In this document: positions 41,801-53,760 of the stretch, piece by piece
Layout of the letters: each line of letters begins with the position of its first letter
Position numbering within the stretch: position 1 is the first letter of the stretch
Assembly: GCA_011032825.1 (NCBI GenBank)
Contig: JAADJZ010000006.1
Span: 682,001-746,000 of the forward strand
Reading direction: 5' to 3'
Origin: Massariosphaeria phaeospora
Lineage: Eukaryota > Ascomycota > Dothideomycetes > Pleosporales
Length of the DNA stretch: 64,000 bases
The notes under the pieces: generated by a model
What the model saw: the letters and a program-made list of their open reading frames with translations, nothing else
Told to the model about the DNA's origin: nothing
Database searches by the model: none
Translations under genes and position numbers: made by a program

Positions 41801-44605
41801 GCTGGCAACGGCGAGGACAGCGTGGTGTATGGTGATGGGGGCGTGTTTGTTTGGGAGGGGAGCCGTGAATTCCTCAGGCCCGATGCTGCTGGCTCGTCGC
41901 CTCTAGATATGGCTCGAGGGCGCTCGTGCAACCCGTAGCAAGCGCGGACCTCTCAGCGGCCGGAATGCAGGCTCTTATCAGGACAGGGTCAGCGGCCGTT
42001 CGTGAGGCGACTGCTCGAACCAGACTAGGCGGCGCGCAGGCGAAAGGGGCAGACAGCTGGATGCACACCCGTAGGCGCTGCGGGGGGGCCGTCGAGAGAT
42101 AAGTACTCCGTAGCTACGAGGCAGGTGGGTAGAGCCTTGAGGTGGTCGCTGCCGCGCGGAGTTGAGCGTGGGCAAGCAGACGTGCAGCCGCCAGGAGCAG
42201 CAGGCAGGCACGGGGGGCAGTGGGCAGTGGGGAGTGGGGAGTGGGGAGGGTTGTATATTGGAGGGGAGACGCAGGCCAGGACTGGAACACGCAGCGACCG
42301 TTCGACGAGCACACGCAGACGCAGACGCTGCCAGCGCGCACCGGCTATCTATACACATATGGGAGTTGGGTCATGCCCACGCCCACGCCGACGAGCGCAA
42401 GACACTCGATTGCACGACCGCGACCCCGGACACTTGGGGAAAGCCATCGCCCGGCTGGACAGCCGCCACCGTCACCAGCGCACGCCCGCGGCCCATGCCC
42501 ATGCCCATCGCGCAGCCTCTCCGCCCGGCACGGTATGGCGTGCAGCGCCGGCGTCTGGCCTTGTCTGTCTTGGGCCTCGAGGCGTACCCCGTTGGGGGCT
42601 GGAGCAGACGCCCATCGGCCACTCCACCCCCCGTCCAGCGACCTCTCCCTCCCACCGCCGTCCTCCGTCCTCCGTCCTCCGCCCGCTCTCTAGACTCCAG
42701 CCTTGCGCTGACCGCCAGACACCCATCTCATCCGCCCGTCGCGGCTCCAGCCTCGCTGGCCGCGCCACGGCGACCGGCTCCAGCTGGATGACACTCTCGC
42801 TGTCAACTTGTCATGCAGCGTCTTCTACGCGAGGGACCCGGCTCCACTGAGATACTGACACCCGCGTGTGCCCGAGACAAACCCTTGGTCCAGAACCACA
42901 CTCCTGGCCTGGCGGACGTTGACCAGCGACCACCGCCAAATCGCCGTGGCCCAGCTGGTCTGCCCCAAAACGAGCGCGTCCGCTAGCACTCAGGCGTGCC
43001 TCTACCTGGCTCGTCGGATATCCCTGGCTTTGAGCCTCGCGAGCTGCCACCCCTTCAAGTTGTTTTTAGGTTTTAGTGCTAGACGCAGTCTCCATCGCGC
43101 CCGCTGCTTTCCCCGCCTTACTGTGACGGGCTCAGACTTCCTTCGGCTTATCTCTAGCGTCCCAAGCGGCCTCTGCCTGTAGTCCGTACGCTCCCTTTAC
43201 AGGCCGGACTCTGTGCTCCTGAATGTCTTTTTGTTTGTACTCCGTTGGGCGCCCGGCTTTGCGGTGCAAAAGCAATCGCTACTCTACCACCTACCGGAAC
43301 CAGCACCGCCATCCTCACACGGCACTGCCGCCTTGCTGCTGCGGTCAGCTGCAAGACTGGCCTCCTCCCCGAGTTCCGGCATATGCACGTGAATCTCTTC
43401 GGGATCGAACCGACGGGAGAACACATATCAGGAGGGACCCCCGTGCTCCTTGACACCGCTACCTACGCTATCGTACTAGGTACTCGAGTACCTAACGCCC
43501 TTCCTCTAACTCGCGAGGACTCTGCTACGTGCCTTCTCATATTACGTGTGGCACGCTCCGTGGTAGTCTTCCTACCATCAAGAAGAGAGTTTGGGTCGCA
43601 AGCGCCAAAGCACACCACTAGATCCGGATACAAAGCAATAACAGCATTGAAAGGCAAACAACATGTACGTACGAAATTTTGATATCTTTGTGCATCTGGT
43701 TCAACACCTGCACCGGACCTGGTGATGTTTCAAGGACCACATTGCACCATGACGACCGCTGCGCCGGTAACGTAACATGTCAGAACTCTAGATTGGATCT
43801 GCCCGCCGCTGTTGTGTCACGCTGCACCTTACTGGCCTTGCAGCTCACAGATATTGCCTTCATCAAAATGGTTGGCTGTCACTTGTGCCATTTCTAGCTG
43901 TGGAGATCACTCGTCTAGTCGAAACCAGCCGTCCTCGCCACCGCTTTGCACCGTTGTCCACTCGGAGCGTTTGCGCAGACACAACACGTCGTACAGAGGC
44001 CGCCTTTGCCAACCGGTGGTGATACGGTGCGACGCCAGCGATGCTGCAATTGCTGGAAGAACGTATGGCCCGCGTTTGATGAGCCTAGCCAGAAGGCGAG
44101 CAAACGCCAGATCGGAGCTTGCACTAGATATATACGATCTCTTGGAAGTCTACTATATGTTGAGACCCGACAAGCAAGGACTATACTACTTCGATCCGAG
44201 TCGCCAGATTTTATGTAGTGTAATAGCAGATATACGAGGGGGCAATTTGCTAGGTGCATCGTACTGGGAGCAATTATAGATCTGGAACGACTGTGCTTTT
44301 TGAGAAAGATGGGTAGACGAGGTTTTGGCAATTCAATGAAGCGGCAATCTCCCTTGATGTAAATACTATACCTACGGTTGACAACGCGTCGCTAACCTAG
44401 TTTGGCATTGCGTGACCCGCTCGGTTCCTTCCCGAGAAGATCGCGGTAGGTAAATGTTTGGTTGTTTCTGTAATAATGACGTACCGCATAGAGCAAGTCA
44501 GGTGAGAACGCGCTTTCCGATTTGGGCCACAAGCCTCGGGGCCTGCCAACCAAAGGTTTGCGACGACGGTGTCCAACTCCAATCTTCCACCCCACCATCC
44601 CCAAC
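41801..44605. other. 2.8 kb intergenic region, no supported gene
   Basis: GC-rich from 41870 to about 43100, with open frames on both strands and in several phases at once (for example around 42125-42850). None has recognisable family motifs or consistent introns, so composition rather than coding explains them. A GTGGGGAGTGGGGA run occurs near 42225-42250. The AT content rises after 43450. It holds the promoters of the MIF-domain and CENP-X genes and could contain an untranslated transcript, which cannot be shown here. Confidence 0.4.
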
Positions 44606-45163
44606 ATGCCTCCAAAAACCATAAATCCGCCGAAGCGAAAGGGGCCAGCTTTCAAACCGCCACGGCCTGTCAATGCGACGAAACCCACCGCTACGAAACG
44701 CGCATCTGCTACAACCGCAGCTCGCGCCGCAGGCGTGACGAAGAAGGCCACCACCTCGCGGCAGAACGCGCAACAAGCCACTACCATCATATCCTCGTCT
44801 GAAAGCGAAGATCAGGGCGAAGCTCCCCGGGAAGACTCTGACCGCGACGAGTTGATGGACGACGCGTCAGACGACGAGCCCCGAGACCACCAACCCGCTC
44901 CAGCACAAGCTACACAGACAAGTCCGATACCGTCACAACTCCTCAACCGATTACTACATGAGAACTTCGAGGATGAGGGTACACAGATCCAAAAAGGGGC
45001 AATGAACCTGGTGGAGAAGTACATGGACATATTTGTGCGAGAGGCAATCGCTAGGGCCGATGTTGAACGGCGCGCTGCGGCTAAAGAAGGAGGCATAATG
45101 GATGGGTTTTTGCATGTTGAAGACTTGGAGAAACTGGCGCCGCAGTTGGTGCTGGATTTTTAG
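44606..45163 (+). CDS. CENP-X/MHF2 histone-fold protein
   Basis: Subunit of the CENP-S/CENP-X (MHF1/MHF2) tetramer, which binds DNA at kinetochores and assists FANCM/Mph1-type helicases in fork repair. A single exon encodes 185 residues. The C-terminal 80 residues are the conserved histone fold: SQLLNRLLHENFEDEGTQIQ, MNLVEKYMDIFVREAIARA, then GFLHVEDLEKLAPQLVLDF. The N-terminal 100 residues are basic, then acidic, Lys/Ala/Ser-rich and disordered (MPPKTINPPKRKGP; SSSESEDQGE). Animal CENP-X lacks this extension, but it is usual in filamentous fungi. ATG 44606 is the first in frame after an untranslated-looking stretch. Confidence 0.88.
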   Translation: MPPKTINPPKRKGPAFKPPRPVNATKPTATKRASATTAARAAGVTKKATTSRQNAQQATTIISSSESEDQGEAPREDSDRDELMDDASDDEPRDHQPAPAQATQTSPIPSQLLNRLLHENFEDEGTQIQKGAMNLVEKYMDIFVREAIARADVERRAAAKEGGIMDGFLHVEDLEKLAPQLVLDF

Positions 45164-46410
45164 GCCAATAAGCACGGTACTCGATATCGTGGAGAGTCTT
45201 TGAGGCTGCGGCAAAGTCCCCTGGTACGAGTTTAGCCAGCGCTGACTCGACTCGTATTGCTTGTGCCGAAAAGCTGCAACCCTTATCATCTTGGCTGAAG
45301 GGGCGGTCTTGGAAGATTCTGCACATCGAGGAAAACGGCAACGATAAGAGTGTAATCGACAGCTGTAGCTTCTCGCCAAGCTTGGTCTGTGCCGGTCAGG
45401 TATCTACGAAACAGTATGAGAGTGGAGGATGTTTTCTCCGGTGCATCATTCGCAACGGCTTGCGTTGTGGCAGACTGGTATTCCGGCTTCACGCCTTAAA
45501 GACGCGGTGACGGCACAGCTCCGCGAACAGGCAGATGGTTCAGATAATGGGCTACACCAATGAAACACATGACCGCGTGCGAAACCCATCTGCCAAGATT
45601 GAAGGTCAGTATACGGAGTAGGGCTCAGGTGTTTGCGAAAACATGGCCTTCCATGAATTTTCCAAGACCGGCATGGCCAGCAATTAACTGTTCAATCTCG
45701 CGAATGAGTGTTCCGAACGCCTCTGGGTCGGGCTAGACGTTCCCGGAGGATTGTGATGGGCGGGGACACGGTGAAGCAGGGCCTCAAACACAGCCGTAAC
45801 AGAGACTGCTTCGCGTGTTCAACACCCGGACCCAACCTTGCGTAAACATCAGTTCCGCACTTTCGACACCACAACACCAAGCTGAACAAGCGGCATCTGT
45901 TGATTTCTTCACTGCACCACCCTTGCAAAATCTCTGCTCATTTTGAATGTAGATGTGCATGTATGAAGGGTGCAGTGCGCTGTGCGCTGTGTGCAGTCGC
46001 GTTGCCGCACACGCCTCGAGCCTCCAGGTTCGGGGTCTGTAACAACCGAGCGGGAGGCTGAAGCACGAACAGATTCTGACATGTCGCAGAGAGGCTCACC
46101 ATGTGTCGGAACACTGTTAACCGCCACGAATACGTCTGGGCAAAACGCACTAGCCAACTTCGTGAGGTCTTCTTCATGCCTTAAGAGAACTCTATAGCCG
46201 TCGCATCAGCTCACATTTCCTCCCCATCTGCTTCATACACGTTATCTGCTTTCATTTCGTCTTTCTCTCCATTTCCACTTTACGTTCACTTCAATTCTTA
46301 ATTCGCCTGGCCAGTCCAGCTTCAAGCGCTAGTCGCCCATTCATCAGTCCCCTTACGCCATCCGGTTACCTTAATATTCCGTCACTCTTTCGACAATCAA
46401 ATCAGCAAAA
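45164..46410. promoter_or_regulatory. Intergenic region upstream of the cupredoxin gene
   Basis: About 1.2 kb. Short frames occur on both strands but none carries family motifs. The final 200 bases (46200-46400) are C/T-rich on the plus strand, resembling the 5' UTR/promoter of the secreted cupredoxin gene. Confidence 0.4.
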
Positions 46411-47354
46411 ATGTACTTCTCCAGATCCGTCGTCGTCTCCGCTCTCCTGGGACTTGGAGCAGCAACCACACATGCAGGTGAAGCGGTCGCGCCAACAGCG
46501 GCGGTAGCTTCGCATGTAGCCGCTGCAGCACCAACTGCAGCGGTAGCTTCGCATGTGGTCGCTGAAGCGCCATCTGCAGCAGCAACACATGTGGCTGCGC
46601 CTGCCGGAGAAGCAATGGTCAACATGCATGTGGTTCAAGTTGGTGGAGCAAACGCGACCCTTGCTTTCTTCCCCGAGCACATCGTGGCCGCGCCGGGAGA
46701 CCTCGTCCAGTTCCAGTTCAATGCGAAGGTGTGTATCCACGGAGTCTTGCTACCATATCAGCTAACAGAATGAACAGAACCACTCCGTTGTCCAATCTAC
46801 CTTCGACCAACCGTGCATCCCTATCCAAAACATCACGCCAAACAAGACCGACGCCTTCTTCTCCGGGTTCATGCCCACCAACGCTTCCATCACATCCACA
46901 CAACAGAAGCTTACCTACACCATCCGCGTCATGGACACGAAGCCCATCTGGTTCTACTGCTCCCAGGGTATGCATTGCCAGTCCGGTATGGTCGGAGCCG
47001 TCAACGCGTAAGTGTAGTGTGCAGTCCTACTTGTCACTTACACTAACATTGTCTCATAGCCCTGCCTCAGGAAACAAGACTCTCGCCGGATACAAGGCTC
47101 TCGCCGGCGCCGCCACCCAGAACTTGAGCCCAGGACAGGTTTCCGGTGCCGGAAGCGCCGCTCCACCCGGTTCCCCTGGCGCCCCTGGTGCTGGTGGTGC
47201 TGGCCCTGTCCCAACCGTTGCTCCCTCCAGCACTGTCAGCGCCAACCCAGCAGAGCAGAGCGTCAACGCCGCACCCGGCAGCTTCTCCGATGTCACACGG
47301 CACTCCTTTGTTGGCCTGGGTCTGGCTGCTCTTGCCGCTTTCGTCGCCTTGTAG
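46411..47354 (+). CDS. GPI-anchored cupredoxin-domain protein
   Basis: Cell-surface blue-copper-like protein, common in fungal walls. Exons 46411-46728, 46778-47007 and 47060-47354 give 280 residues. Signal peptide: MYFSRSVVVSALLGLGAATT. An alanine/valine-rich repeat segment (APTAAVASHV twice) precedes the cupredoxin domain: VNMHVVQVGG, FFPEHIVAAPGDLVQFQF, NHSVVQSTFDQPC (His ligand), then IWFYCSQGMHCQSGM, which provides the Cys, His and Met of a mononuclear copper site. The Gly/Pro/Ser-rich stalk ends in a hydrophobic tail (SFVGLGLAALAAFVAL), typical of GPI attachment. A plastocyanin-like electron carrier or stress role is possible; no enzyme activity is implied. Confidence 0.88.
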
Positions 47355-48158
47355 AACTAGAGCTTCACATGACCGGAGGCTTGATGTCGTTTAATACAAA
47401 ACGGTTGGAAGCGTAGTGTTTCTTAGACGTCGGGGGAGGGGGTTTGTAGGACGAATCATCTTTTAGTGATACCATTCTTGTCTTGATGACTAGAGCTGAG
47501 CTTGTTACCTCTTAGTAAAGGAACCGTACTATTCATGGCTTGGGGGCGTTTTCATACATTGTTACTTTGTCGGAGAAGAGAAGAGGGATTATACGGTAGT
47601 GGATCAGCTTGTCCTAAAGATGGTGCGGATGGGGGTGAGAATCATCATAGAAATTAGGCAATAATACTGTTGTGACCTCATTGATGTTCTTGGATATGCG
47701 GTGATAAATTTTTGGTACCTTTCTGATCTGGCAACTTCATTTTGAACTAGCTTCAATTTCGTTCTTGCTAATGCTATTCGTTGTATTTCTAAAATATATC
47801 TAAAATGCATTCATGACTGCGTGACCTCATGGCCGTCTACTTTGGCAGGTACCATTAGCGGCACTGGCGACAACTCCAACCTGCGGGCTCGCAGCTTCCT
47901 CACTTCTCTCATCAACATGCTACTCATGTATCTGCCCGTCGTTTACCGCCGACGCTGGTCGTCCAGCATCCTTCACATCCACACCTTCTGCATGCTTTCC
48001 TCTGAACACAACGCTTTGCGACCTTCATCCTCTACATCTGTCATACACAGCGCAGCCATCCTTTACGACCTTCATAGCTGCTGCGTATGCACCCCTTTAT
48101 TCTTCCTCGACATCGTGGCACGCAATAATACCACGCTCGTCGTATCGTTCCAAAAACC
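47355..48158. other. Intergenic spacer
   Basis: 3' flank of the cupredoxin gene and 5' flank of the thaumatin-like gene; AT-rich 47600-47820. No gene recognised. Confidence 0.4.
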
Positions 48159-49501
48159 ATGACACCTCTACAGTCAGGCGCGCGCGTCCGCCCTACCACG
48201 CACATCCCCTTCTCGCACACGTGCATCGCACTCGGCATCCTAGCCGCGCTACCACTGACAGGCGGCCTACACCACATGGCTAGACAAGCGCCTCAGAAAC
48301 TAGAACGCAGGAAAGAACCGCTCACGCCGCTGCTGGTCACCAACACGTGTCCCGAAACCATCTGGCCGGGTATCTCCACGCAGTCCGGGGAAGGGCCGGG
48401 CCAGAACGGGTTCGAGTTGACGCCGGGGAGTACGTGGAATCAGACGGTGTCGGAGGATTGGCAGGGCCGTGTGTGGGGCCGGACGAACTGCTCGTTCAAT
48501 GATGAGGGGACGGGGCCGCGGGAGGGACGTGGACGGGCTTGTCGTTCGGGGGACTGTAACGGCATTCTTAACTGTCAAGTGGGGGTGAGTCAAGATGCAC
48601 ACCGTATTGCATCATGCGCTCATCTCCGCTTCGTTTGATTAACCAGCTTGTAGGGTGACGTTCCAGTCAGTCTGGCCGAGTTCACGCTCGATGCCGGTGA
48701 CGGACACACATACTACGACATCTCATTAGTCGATGGCTACAACCTACCTATGGCGATAATCCTGCAACCTCTGCAGAACGCCAGCTTGGAGGACCTTCCC
48801 CCGAACTTGATACATCCTTCCTGCGAAGGGACAGTTGGACTGCTGAAAGAGCAAGACTACGACCCGTACACGAGTGGATCTCCCAATTTCCTCCGGACGA
48901 ATAGCACCTATCCCTTGCCGTTCGATCGAAAGGTCGACGATAGCCAAGTGGCCAAGTGGTGTCCCTGGGACCTGCAACAGGAGCCTCCAGACAAGCCCAG
49001 CGACGGCGTATACCCTTACCCAGACGACAACATCCAACGACCCGCATTCAGCCCATGCTATTCCGCATGCGCCAAAAACAACAAGCCTGAAGACTGCTGT
49101 ACCGGGCAGTACAACTCGCCGAGTGCATGTTCAGCGAGCGAATATTCCAAATCGGTCAAAGCCGTGTGTCCAGATGCTTATAGCTTCGGTGAGTTTCGAG
49201 CAACCTACTCTACTCTCACTCCTTGGGCTCGATGGAAAAGCTGATTGTATGGTTCGTAGCGTTCGATGATCAGACGTCTACATTCATCATCCCGTCCGGC
49301 GCCGGCTTCGAGGTCGTGTTCTGCCCTGGCGGTCGCTCAACCAATATCCTATCAACGGAGTCTGAGAAGATGCGTCAACTCGCCCAGAACGGCCATGTCT
49401 CCCGCAGGAGTGCTGCGATGCGGAGCATCCGATTGGATCATACCGGCTTCGTGGTAACCTTTGTACTGGCTGCAGGTCTGGGATATGCGGCACTCATTTA
49501 A
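48159..49501 (+). CDS. Thaumatin-like/osmotin-fold secreted protein, GPI-type tail
   Basis: Exons 48159-48584, 48654-49188 and 49260-49501 give 400 residues with all phases matching. A hydrophobic segment near the N-terminus (TCIALGILAALPLTGGL) is a signal peptide or anchor. Thaumatin-like landmarks: LLVTNTCPETIWPGI, NGFELTPGSTWNQTV, WQGRVWGRTNCSF, GDCNGILNCQVG, then VPVSLAEFTLDAGDGHTYYD and ISLVDGYNLPM. A cysteine-rich C-terminal region includes CYSACAKNN, EDCCTGQYNSPSACSASEY and KAVCPDAYSFAFDDQTSTF. The hydrophobic end (FVVTFVLAAGLGYAALI) fits GPI addition. Fungal members may act on cell-wall beta-glucans; this is inference. Confidence 0.87.
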
Positions 49502-50916
49502 AAGACACCGCAGTCACCTCAGACAAGTGCAGAGTTTGACAAAGGTTCGCAGCTAGCTCCTAGAAGAGAGTCTGGTTTTGCGTACAGTTGAGTAGTCAGT
49601 CAGTCAGTCCTAGATACCCCTTATCCCTTACCCAATCAATGCATCATTCATTCAGGTCGCCGACGTGTGTAACACAAACACTCTATCGCATGTATGCGTC
49701 ACCTCCAAACACACACACACACTCACACAAGCGGAGTCACGTCACCAGACAACTGGTCCAGATTGACGTCCCGAAACCTACCTGGCGTAAACATTGCGTC
49801 CGCGGAAAGTCCATAGGTGGGTGCTGCGCAACACTCCATGGTACATGCCGATCGACGACTCCGACGGGCGTGCTGCGTGCGTGTGTGTGCGTGCGTGGTA
49901 GATGCGCTCGCGAACGCATGGCCTATGGTGCGGGGAGCGGAGAGCGGGACACTGCAGCGTGTGTGCAGCTGTTCTGCATCTATCTTCCTATAAAGTAGAT
50001 AGATAGACAGACAGACAGCTAAGAGAGGAGTGGTGAGATGGCGAGGCTGTAGCGTAATGCAATGGATTGGCATACATGTTTATATGGATGGAGTCTTCCC
50101 TTTGGTAGATGGGTATAGTGTATGGTGCGTGTGTATGTATAGGTATCTTGTTGGCAGGAAGCCGTAGTGGTGATGCAGGTGGTGATAGTTGCACTTAGTA
50201 TTAGTGTCGGTGTCGGTGGAAGCAAACCTCGATCCAGAAACCCCCACGCGGGAGGAGGGGGCGAGGCCGTGCGTCATGGCTTGCCGGATCGCTACGCCCG
50301 TCTTCTTCTGGCTTCGGCGCTCCATCATTCGCCTCGCCCTCCAAAGCACAACAGCTCTGTGCAGCACGGAGCCAGCAGCCCCGGCCTCGTCGCGACATGT
50401 ACTGATTGCAGCGCCTGAGAGATATTGCACGACCGCCGTGCGAGGGCGCGTGGTCACCTCTTCTTCTGCTCGCAGCTCGGCTGGGCTGGGCTGGCCCTAG
50501 TTCTAATTTTCCGAACGACTCCGCAGCTAAACGGCGTGCGGGCTAACCGCGTTGGAGACGGAGCTGCGTGCGACGCGCACCTGCTGGAAGCTCAGCTCTG
50601 CAGCACAAGGTGCTACAAACTAGACTATGTGCTCTGATCTGGTCTGATCTGATCTGATTTGGATGGAGCACGAGCGGCGTCAATGGCTCCGGTCAAACAA
50701 GTCAAGACCCTTGGAAGGTGACTGACGGGCTGGGTGCTGCGTCGGGAACGAAGGGCCTAGTAACTTACATTGCGCTACGTATATGTAGAGCAGGCGGGGC
50801 TGCCGTTTTGAGGGTGGAAGCACTCCTCTGCGGCCCCGCGGTTTCTCGCAGAGCTCCCTTGTGTGGGCTCGAATTGACTGTTTGTTGCTGGAGCGCCCTA
50901 TAGCTTTCGTTCTACT
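49502..50916. other. Intergenic spacer with microsatellites
   Basis: Includes an ACACACACAC tract (about 49710-49725), a GATAGACAGACAGACAG tract near 50000-50020 and a TCTGATCTG repeat near 50635-50660. No supported gene; upstream flank of the mannosidase pseudogene. Confidence 0.4.
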
Positions 50917-53760
50917 ATGGCTCAAGCGGTCGCTGTCCATGACTTGACTGACGGATGGACCTTCAAGCAGGCGGACGATGCTAGACCAGACGCCTAGCTG
51001 CCGGTTGCAAGAGTGCCTACCAATGTTCATCTTGACCTCACCGACGACAACGGAAAGTATGTCTTCACGTGGGGTGGTGTTTGCAGGTGGTAATATGCTC
51101 CAAGGCATATCTGACGGCAGTGCCTGCATAGGATACCCGACCCTTTTCTCGGAATCAGCGGGCTCCAGGCCGAATGGATGGCGGATAAGACGTGGACATA
51201 CAAAGGCAAGCTACCCGAGGTTGGCGCTACCGGGCATGGCGCCGTGACCGTCCTGGCCTTCGATGGCTTGGATTCCTTTGCGACGGTCAGGCTTAATGGC
51301 GAGGTTGTCCTGGAGAGTGACAATATGTTCATTCCCCACCGCGTCGATGTCACCGCCAGATTGAAGCACGGCTCCGACAATGCTCTGGAGATACACTTTG
51401 CCTCAGCACGGCTGCGCGCGATTGAGACCCGGGATGAATATCCAGAGCACACGTAGGTTGGCTTCAATGCCGACCATGTCCCGACTCGCGGTCCGTAAGG
51501 CTAGTATCACTAGTAAGTGAGATAGCCGGCTCTGCATCGACGGCACCACAAAGCTGATAATCGGATAGGGGTTGAGACTGGTGACCGGTCCTCAACACCT
51601 GCGGTCCCTGGCGTTCAGTCCGCTTGGAAACATATCAATCGCAGGTTGTCGATCTTCGCATCGACTACGAACTCGACGAGAGCCTGAAATCCGTAAGCAG
51701 TACGATAACCACCAAGGTGGAAGGTCCATCGACCACGGAGGTTCTTTTCTTGGTGCAAAGTGGGACGGGAAGCTTGTGTTTATGGAACAGGCGGTTATCA
51801 GCGATGGAGTGGGTAAGGTGTTCCACGTCAAGAATCCTCAGCTGTGGTACCCGCTTGGATATGGGGCGCAACCCCTCTACAAAGTCACTACAATCATATC
51901 AGCGGACGGCGTCACCCTGGATCAAGCGACGCGAAGCACCGATTTCCGCAGAAGCGAGCTCGTTCAACAGCCTGACGCGATAGGCAAGACCTTCTTCTTC
52001 CGCATCAATGGTATAGACGTCTTCTGCGGCGGCTCCGATTGGATTCCTGCCGACTCTTTCGTGTTCGAGGACCGATATCGCAAGTAGCTAGAGCTGACGG
52101 TCGATGGCTACCAGGTTATGATTCGGTATGCAATCCATGCACTCTTATGTGTCGCTGGAGATATGCTACGCCCCGATGCTGCTAATGTGCATACGAAGGC
52201 TAGCGTTTGAGGATGTGGCATCCGGGAAGAGCATGTCTTCTACGATCTGTGCAACAAAGTCGGGATTCTCGCGTGGCAGGACTTCAGGTTCGGCTGCGGC
52301 AACTATCCTGCCTTCCCTGACATCCTCCGTCGATCCAGAAGAATGCGTCACTAACGTCGGGAGACTGCGACACCATCCGTCGGTTGTGATCTAAGCTGGC
52401 AAGAACGAAGATTACCAAGTGCAAGAGCAGTTAGGGTCAACGTATGATTACGAGACAAGAACCCGGAGACCTGTCTCACGACCAACTTCCCAGCGAGATA
52501 TATCTATGAGAAGGTAAGCGCTTATGCTGCACTGTTCTTGACCAACCACACTGACGAGTCATTACCGCCTAGCTGCTATCTGAAGCCGTTTCTGCAAAGA
52601 GGCCCCATGTGCCGTAACACCCAGAGGAGCCCATGGGTGATGGATTGGAAACATCGAATCCCACAGTTGGTGACATGCACCAATGGAACGGTAAGCAGTT
52701 CCACCAAGCTAGAACCCGAGATCGAAGTTGAGGTCTAACAATCAACTGTCAGTCTGGCACAGCACCCAGGAGAAGCATCAGATATTCGATACCCTTGGCG
52801 GCCGGTTCCACAGTCAGTTCGGCACAGAGGCCTTCCCTCATATTGATACTATAAGTGTTATTGCACGGATGAGTCGCAGCTATATCCGCAGTCGCATATG
52901 CTTGACTTTCATAACCAAGCAGACGGCCATAAGCGACGGATCGCGACATATTTGGTGGAGAATTTCAGAACTCAAACGGATCTAGAGGTTGGTGTTGATA
53001 TTCGCCTGTTGGTTAATAATAACACCGGTGTTAAGCTAATGGCATGACAGGCATTTATCCACCTGACGCAACTCTCGCAGGCCGAGGCGTTAATGTTCGG
53101 ATATCGGGGTTGGCGCAGACAGTGGGGACAGCAGCAGGTTTGCGGAGGTGCATTGGTTTGGCAGCTCAACGACTGCTGGCCGCCTGCATACTACGCTATG
53201 AGACGCGTCTTGGCGCCGGTTGCAGTGGCAGTTAAGCGGGCCCACCATGACTGGAGCGTGGTTCATGCTCGCGTCCTGACAATCAGCGAGTATGAGGTGT
53301 GGGTGGCCAGCAGCAGTCAGCCCACAGAAGTGGCAGCAACCGTTGAGCTGCGGTTCTCATCGGTGTCCACGGGCAAAGAGACAATGACAAGACTGTGAAG
53401 AGAGACATCAAGCTCGTGGCGAACCGGACAACGGATGTGACGTCGGGGTTGATTGTTAACGAAGAGCCGCACGTCCTAGCGGCAAGGATCTGGATCAACG
53501 GGAACAGTGAGATGGTCTCGCGACGTCGACTGGCCGCAGCCGCTCGAGTATCTGAGCTTCGAGGACCGCGGGGTGGAAGTGCAACCCAGCGGCAAGACGA
53601 TAGTGGTCTCGGCACGCAAACCCAAGGGCCTGGTGTTTGAGGAGCGAAGCGGACTGTTTGTCCATGACAGCGCCATCGACGTGGTCCCAGGTGACGAACA
53701 GGTTCATCCAAGGGAGGGGCCTTGCGAGCAGCGACACGCCGCTCCAGTGGACCTATCTAG
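50917..53760 (+). pseudogene. Decayed GH2 beta-mannosidase
   Basis: Intact relatives remove terminal beta-mannose from manno-oligosaccharides. Homology begins at ATG 50917 (VHDLTDGWTFKQADD) and can be followed in changing frames: ARVPTNVHLDL, DKTWTYKGKLP, FDGLDSFATVRLNG, VDLRIDYELDESLKSV, LWYPLGYGAQPLYKVT, CGGSDWIPADSF, WQDFRFGCGNYPAFPDI, HIDTI, RGWRRQWGQQQVCGGALVWQ, LNDCWPPAYYAMRRVLAP, WPQPLEYLSFEDRGVEV and GLVFEERSGLFVHDSAIDVV. Breaks include TAG at 50995, 51454 and 52085 and TAA at 52392. Each falls where the family has Trp. There are also several frameshifts. In the region of the catalytic nucleophile motif (normally SEFG) the sequence reads SQFGTEAFPHI, suggesting loss of the nucleophile too. 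The gene cannot make a functional enzyme. It lies 1.5 kb upstream of a CLR-2/ManR-like regulator in the same orientation. Confidence 0.88.

Noticed and set aside
42125..42850. Overlapping long ORFs in three plus frames and two minus frames
   Set aside because: Simultaneous open frames in GC-rich sequence without motifs or splice logic indicate base composition, not genes.
43812..44279. 155-residue ORF between the MIF and CENP-X genes
   Set aside because: No recognisable motif, overlapping minus-strand ORFs of equal quality, and no clear start context.
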